Shown in pieces: positions 60,226 through 64,000 of a stretch of DNA of 64,000 nt. Positions within the stretch are counted from its first letter, which is position 1; each line of letters opens with the position of its first letter. The stretch comes from an uncultured Eubacteriales bacterium. Lineage in GTDB: Bacteria > Bacillota > Clostridia > Oscillospirales > CAG-272. The notes below the pieces were generated by a model. The model was given only the letters and a program-made list of their open reading frames with translations. It was not told the DNA's origin and ran no database searches. The position numbers and the translations under genes are program-made. Location: positions 1-64,000 of the forward strand of contig CAKRMZ010000005.1 of the NCBI GenBank assembly GCA_934365155.1, read 5' to 3'.

Positions 60226-61680
60226 TTAAAATCTGAAATCTCTCTTGTCCGAAGACTGAATTCTCTCTATATTTTCCGTTGCAATCCGCTTTACCTTTTC
60301 ACTTGGGATCTTTTCAAGCTCCCGTTTGATCAGTGCAAAACCGATCTTCTTCGTCTCGGAGCTTGCATAATCGACAAGATATTCCGCAAGCGTCATGAGT
60401 GCGTTGGGATGACAGCAGTTGAGTATCTGTCCGTTTTTGCAAAGGCTCATGAACCGATCCCCCGTCCGTCCTTCCCGATAGCATGCCGTGCAGAATGAAG
60501 GAATATGACCAAGCTCCATCAGCCACAAAACAACCTCATCCAGTGTGCGCGTATCGGAGACGTCAAATTGCTCCGAATCGTGCGGGCGTTCCTCCTCTCG
60601 GTAACCGCCGACAGAGGTTCTTGAGGCGCCGCTGATCTGAGAAATTCCCAAATCAAGCACTTGCTCCCGCACGCTTTCGCTCTCTCGGGTCGATATAATC
60701 ATACCGGTGTAAGGGACTGCAATTCTTATGCAGGCAATAATCTTCTTGAACAGATCATCCGAAAGCGAATTGTCAAATACATCCGGGTCAATATCATCGG
60801 CATGTTTGATTCTCGGAACACTGATCGTGTGCGGACCGACCCCATGAACAGCTTCCAGATGCTCCGCGTGCATGAGAAGCCCCGCAAATTCATAATCATA
60901 ACCCTCAAGTCCAAACAGAACACCAAGACCTACATCATCGATTCCGCCCTCCATCGCACGGTCCATTGCCTCGGTATGATAGTCGTAATCGTGCTTCGGT
61001 CCCGTCGGATGAAGTTCAAGATAGCTTTTCTTGTTGTAGGTTTCCTGAAAGAGAATATAGGTACCGATGCCGGCATCCTTGAGTTTGCGGTAATTTTCGA
61101 CCGTCGTCGCCGCAATATTCACGTTCACCCTGCGAATGTCCCCGTTCTTGTGGTGAACGGAATAAATGGTGTTTATGCACTCAAGGATATATTCGATCGG
61201 ATTGTGAACGGGATCTTCCCCCGCCTCAATCGCCAGTCGTTTATGACCCATGTCCTGAAGGGCAATGACTTCGTTCCGAATTTCCTGCTGCGTAAGCTTT
61301 TTTCTGGCAATGTGTTTGTTCTTTTGATGATACGGACAGTAAACACATCCGTTGACACAATAATTGGAGAGATAAAGCGGAGCAAACATTACAATGCGAT
61401 TGCCGTAAAAAGACAACTTAATCTCGTTTGCCAGTCGGTACATCTCCTCCACCTTTTCGGGGATATCGCAGGCGAGAAGCACGGATGCCTCTCTGTGCGT
61501 AAGACCCGCGCAATGCACGGATTTGCCGTCGGCGGAACGTTTGGGCCTTGCTTTTTCAAGGATGCTGTCAATCAGCTCCGTATTGTTTTTATTTGCTTTC
61601 GCATAGCGGATGGTTTCGAGGATTTCATCATGATTGATAAATTCCTCCGCTTTTTGTGACTTGGGATTGTAAATAGCCAT
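60226..61680 (-). CDS. hydG: [FeFe]-hydrogenase maturation radical SAM enzyme HydG
   Basis: HydG cleaves tyrosine to make CO and CN- ligands of the H-cluster. The 484-aa protein has the radical-SAM CxxxCxxC motif (NYCVNGCVYCPYH) and the C-terminal auxiliary-cluster motif CTAC ... C with 22 residues between. The ATG at 61680 follows AAAGGA. It is between hydE and hydF. Confidence 0.97.
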   Translation of the reverse strand: MAIYNPKSQKAEEFINHDEILETIRYAKANKNNTELIDSILEKARPKRSADGKSVHCAGLTHREASVLLACDIPEKVEEMYRLANEIKLSFYGNRIVMFAPLYLSNYCVNGCVYCPYHQKNKHIARKKLTQQEIRNEVIALQDMGHKRLAIEAGEDPVHNPIEYILECINTIYSVHHKNGDIRRVNVNIAATTVENYRKLKDAGIGTYILFQETYNKKSYLELHPTGPKHDYDYHTEAMDRAMEGGIDDVGLGVLFGLEGYDYEFAGLLMHAEHLEAVHGVGPHTISVPRIKHADDIDPDVFDNSLSDDLFKKIIACIRIAVPYTGMIISTRESESVREQVLDLGISQISGASRTSVGGYREEERPHDSEQFDVSDTRTLDEVVLWLMELGHIPSFCTACYREGRTGDRFMSLCKNGQILNCCHPNALMTLAEYLVDYASSETKKIGFALIKRELEKIPSEKVKRIATENIERIQSSDKRDFRF

Positions 61681-61719
61681 ATTTTTTCCTTTCTTATCGG
61701 TCAGAAACAACTCTTTCCG

Positions 61720-62769
61720 TCAGATGTTTTTGATATCGCCCCGTGATTTTGCAACAGAAAATCCGATTGTTCCAAGGCTCTTTTTCAGCTCCTCAAGGTT
61801 CTGTGCGGATTCAGATCCGGTTGAGAGCTTGTTGTCATATAAATTGTATTTGCCCCTTACTTCAAACGGCGACAGGTTCGGCATAACAACATTGGCACCT
61901 GCCAGTATACCTCGGAGCCTTCCGCCCGCTTCCGCAGAACCGAGCGCTGTTGTTGCCGGAAGCAGAATATTCGGCTTTATCAGCCGGATCAGCGACAGCA
62001 AATAGCATGTCAAATTCACAGAACCTGCAGAAAAGCCTCCGAGCGGTGTGTCTCTTTGAGGAATAAACGGTCCGATTCCACACATTTCGGGGGAAAACTC
62101 CTCGATGAATTTGAGGTCGGAAGCAATGTTCTCAAAGGTCTGGAAGGGAGAACCGACCATGAAGCCGCAACCGACGGCAAAACCGACCTCGCGGAGGGAT
62201 TTTAAGCACTGCATACGGTGCTTCCAAGACATCTTTGCCGGGTGAAGCAAACGATAATGAGGTTCATCCGCCGTCTCGTGCCGCAGCAAGTAACGGTTTG
62301 CGCCCGCACGGAACATTTTTTCATATTCATCCCGTTCGTACTCCCCGAGCGAAAGTGTGATAGCGCACTCGGAAAATTTTTTTCGGATTTCAGATACAAT
62401 ACCGATGATCCGCTCCATCGGCAATGCACCCTCTCCGCCTTGCAAAACAAAGCTCCGAAATCCGAGCGCATACCCTTCCTTACAGCAGGAAAAAATCTGT
62501 TCATCGCTAAGCGTATAGCGAACACATTTGCCGTTCGATGCCCGAATTCCGCAATAATAGCAATCATTTCTGCAAATGTTCCCGACTTCAATAAGACCTC
62601 TTATGAAAACATCCGTACCGTAAATCTTTCTCCTCACTTCATCGGCAAGCTTTGCTGCATAGGTATGTTCCTCTTCGCTTGCGTTTTCAAGCAAAAACAG
62701 GTACTCTTCTTTTTCTAAGCGGTGATTTCGCGCGAGCTTATCGATGAAAGCGCGTGTATCAGTCCTCAT
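61720..62769 (-). CDS. hydE: [FeFe]-hydrogenase maturation radical SAM enzyme HydE
   Basis: HydE is the radical SAM enzyme that prepares the organometallic precursor of the H-cluster. The 349-aa protein has CxxxCxxC in NICRNDCYYCGIR, VLQGGEG, and GFMVGSPFQT. The ATG at 62769 overlaps the TM1266-like gene by 11 bp; an upstream longer frame lies inside that gene. Its ribosome-binding site is weak, consistent with coupling. Confidence 0.95.
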   Translation of the reverse strand: MRTDTRAFIDKLARNHRLEKEEYLFLLENASEEEHTYAAKLADEVRRKIYGTDVFIRGLIEVGNICRNDCYYCGIRASNGKCVRYTLSDEQIFSCCKEGYALGFRSFVLQGGEGALPMERIIGIVSEIRKKFSECAITLSLGEYERDEYEKMFRAGANRYLLRHETADEPHYRLLHPAKMSWKHRMQCLKSLREVGFAVGCGFMVGSPFQTFENIASDLKFIEEFSPEMCGIGPFIPQRDTPLGGFSAGSVNLTCYLLSLIRLIKPNILLPATTALGSAEAGGRLRGILAGANVVMPNLSPFEVRGKYNLYDNKLSTGSESAQNLEELKKSLGTIGFSVAKSRGDIKNI

Positions 62770-63016
62770 CCTTGACGTTGGAGTATGCAGTTTTAACACT
62801 GATACCTTGTATGTTTCCGAGTTTTCCTGCAAGGGAGGAAATTGCATCCTGCGGGGCGTCTATTGCAATGGAAATAATATTGATTTCTCTCGCACGATAG
62901 GGAATTCCCATCCTTCCGATAATATATTCCCCGTAATTGTGAAGAACTGCATTCAGCTTTTCTACAGCGCCGTCCTCTTCAACGATAATAGCCATTACGG
63001 CAACTCTTGTCTGCAT
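62759..63016 (-). CDS. TM1266-family iron-only hydrogenase system regulator
   Basis: An 85-aa ACT-like protein, RVAVMAIIVEEDGAVEKLNA ... YIIGRMGIPYRAREINIISIA, the usual small partner of hyd genes, annotated as a putative regulator. It is the first gene of the hyd operon. The ATG at 63016 follows AAAGGATACGAAAA; an in-frame ATG-ATG upstream with AAAGGAG (about 63076) could start a longer form, but that stretch is not conserved and lies in the leader terminator. Confidence 0.9.
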   Translation of the reverse strand: MQTRVAVMAIIVEEDGAVEKLNAVLHNYGEYIIGRMGIPYRAREINIISIAIDAPQDAISSLAGKLGNIQGISVKTAYSNVKDED

Positions 63017-63033
63017 TTTTCGTATCCTTTCAT

Positions 63034-63068
63034 AAAAAAACAGCTGCACCCGACAAAAAGGTACAGCT
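63034..63068 (-). promoter_or_regulatory. terminator-like hairpin (attenuator candidate) in the hyd leader
   Basis: Minus-strand stem AGCTGTACC/GGTGCAGCT (one G-U pair) with loop TTTTTGTCG followed by G and T7. It lies between the hyd promoter (63145-63173) and the first hyd gene start (63016). Confidence 0.7.
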
Positions 63069-63103
63069 AAACACATCATAAGCGAAAAGCTCCTTTCAGT
63101 CAG

Positions 63104-63122
63104 GACAAAAGGCCTTTTTGTC
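63104..63122 (-). promoter_or_regulatory. second hairpin in the hyd leader
   Basis: GACAAAA/TTTTGTC around GGCC, within the transcribed leader upstream of the terminator hairpin; may be part of a switch. Confidence 0.5.
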
Positions 63123-63144
63123 AGGCGCAAATTAATTCGAATTC

Positions 63145-63173
63145 ATTATAGCAAAAAGAACCTCTGCTGTCAA
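63145..63173 (-). promoter_or_regulatory. consensus sigma-A promoter of the hyd operon
   Basis: Minus strand TTGACA (63173-63168), exactly 17-base spacer, TATAAT (63150-63145): a full consensus match. Predicted start near 63138 gives a leader of about 120 nt. Confidence 0.88.
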
Positions 63174-63236
63174 CACTCCGAAAAGGCATCAAAAAAGATT
63201 CAATACGGATTCACACCGGATTTATATTTTTATCTT

Positions 63237-63983
63237 TTACACCGTGCCGATGTATGCAACCGTTTCCGTCGGTACGGCAATAAAACGATCTCTCGAATAT
63301 CGATCAAAAATTTCGTTTATCTCTTTTTGATATTCCGCATATCGGTCATCGCCTTCCGATAAGGAATACGAGGAGGATAACACGCGATTGATATATCCCT
63401 GCCGATCATAAATTTGCGTATTATCGGCACGGAATATGCTGCAGTTTCCAAAAAAGAATTCCTCGCACTTTTTATCGTTCATACCGTTTGAAAATCCGTG
63501 AAATTCAGAATTGTATTTATGCCGCAATTTTGCAATCGCTTTTGTACATTCAGCCTTTTCATCGCGGGAATTATATACAAGAATCACCGTTCCGCCCGGC
63601 CGCAATACACGTCTGCATTCACGCCGAAACGCGTCGGGATCAAACCAGTGAAACGCCTGTGCTGCCATGATACAATCGACGCTGTTATCGGGCAGATTCA
63701 TATTGCCGTCACTACCGTTTACAGAAACAAAATCCCGGTTTTCGGAAAGCCTTTCTTCCGCTTTTTTGCGCATGTCGGAATTCGGCTCTACCGCAAAAAC
63801 CCGATACCCACATTGAAGCAGCTGCTCTGTAAGAATTCCCGTGCCCGAGCCGATGTCCGCAAAAAAGCTTCCGCCTGAAATCTTTAACGTGTTTTTCAAA
63901 TAATCAAAAAACGCCGCGGCATATTTCGGCCTTGCTTTTGCATAGATCTCCGCTTTCCCGTCAAAACGGTTCGTATAATTCAT
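63237..63983 (-). CDS. class I SAM-dependent methyltransferase
   Basis: A 248-aa methyltransferase with motif I FFADIGSGTGILTEQLL, AVEPNSDMRKKAEERL, and a UbiE/Methyltransf_11-like core (VDCIMAAQAFHWFDPDAF, LRPGGTVILVYNS). The substrate is unknown. The ATG follows GGAGGGC. It lies upstream of the hyd operon on the same strand, but hyd has its own promoter. Confidence 0.85.
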   Translation of the reverse strand: MNYTNRFDGKAEIYAKARPKYAAAFFDYLKNTLKISGGSFFADIGSGTGILTEQLLQCGYRVFAVEPNSDMRKKAEERLSENRDFVSVNGSDGNMNLPDNSVDCIMAAQAFHWFDPDAFRRECRRVLRPGGTVILVYNSRDEKAECTKAIAKLRHKYNSEFHGFSNGMNDKKCEEFFFGNCSIFRADNTQIYDRQGYINRVLSSSYSLSEGDDRYAEYQKEINEIFDRYSRDRFIAVPTETVAYIGTV

Positions 63984-64000
63984 CGGCGTTGCCCTCCAAT

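Overview
The window looks like a chromosome segment of an anaerobic, spore-forming member of the Clostridia (Bacillota), probably a gut-type Oscillospirales/Ruminococcaceae-like lineage. Evidence seen directly: SpoIIE, pro-SigK and a SpoVB-like flippase; a complete [FeFe]-hydrogenase maturation set (HydE, HydG, HydF and the TM1266-type partner); Rex; a T-box leader before thrS; a class B sortase; GyrA; Shine-Dalgarno sites of the AGGAGG type with many TTG/GTG starts; and short sigma-A type promoters. The species assignment is inference.

Layout. 1-0.6 kb: the 3' end of a large serine recombinase, i.e. the edge of an integrative element abutting rsmI. 0.6-5.2 kb: translation and RNA genes (rsmI, a YabB-type tRNA methyltransferase, a 2[4Fe-4S] ferredoxin, nrnA, rbfA, and divergent truB). 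5.3-8.1 kb: a TTTTCCACA-site region and spoIIE. 8.3-15 kb: cell-envelope genes (two M15 D,D-carboxypeptidases, an M23 peptidase, sortase B, a GT2 glycosyltransferase) plus a ThyX-like protein. 15-19.7 kb: a 6S-RNA-like gene, DUF1292, sigK, spoVB, YitT and a DUF4358 lipoprotein. 19.9-26.3 kb: metG-tatD, a MinD-like ATPase, an MgsA-like protein and T-box-thrS. 26.4-29.3 kb: feoAB with a divergent DtxR-family regulator and a palindromic operator candidate. 29.4-39.4 kb: gyrA, an SDR, an AlbA_2/ATPase protein, M18 aminopeptidase, lytic transglycosylase, coaE, tsaC, prfA and DUF951. 39.6-42.7 kb: tRNA-Met and tRNA-Glu, queT behind a possible preQ1-type pseudoknot, dCMP deaminase, rimI, tsaD. 42.7-48.9 kb: isocitrate dehydrogenase, rex, a DnaD/DnaI primosome pair, a TerB-domain protein and nth. 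48.9-58.9 kb: glmS, an ECF sigma/anti-sigma pair, an AEC transporter, a GIY-YIG protein, trmO, an orphan small-RNA unit, XRE, GH3, GNAT and transglutaminase-like proteins. 59-64 kb: the hyd maturation operon and a SAM methyltransferase.

The genes are mostly ordinary core functions in short operons separated by clear intrinsic terminators. The parts that standard annotation would miss are regulatory or structural: (i) a mirror-symmetric set of four TTTCCACA-core sites upstream of the isocitrate dehydrogenase-rex unit; (ii) a promoter-to-terminator transcription unit of about 196 nt with no convincing gene (55,050-55,245, minus strand); (iii) a canonical terminator inside the leader of the hydrogenase maturation operon; (iv) two genes whose conserved N-termini and strong ribosome-binding sites point to isoleucine codons (ATC, ATA) as starts; (v) an MgsA-like protein in which the expected catalytic aspartate is leucine; and (vi) a possible preQ1-type pseudoknot that would hide the queT ribosome-binding site. 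No CRISPR array, complete insertion sequence or prophage was seen.
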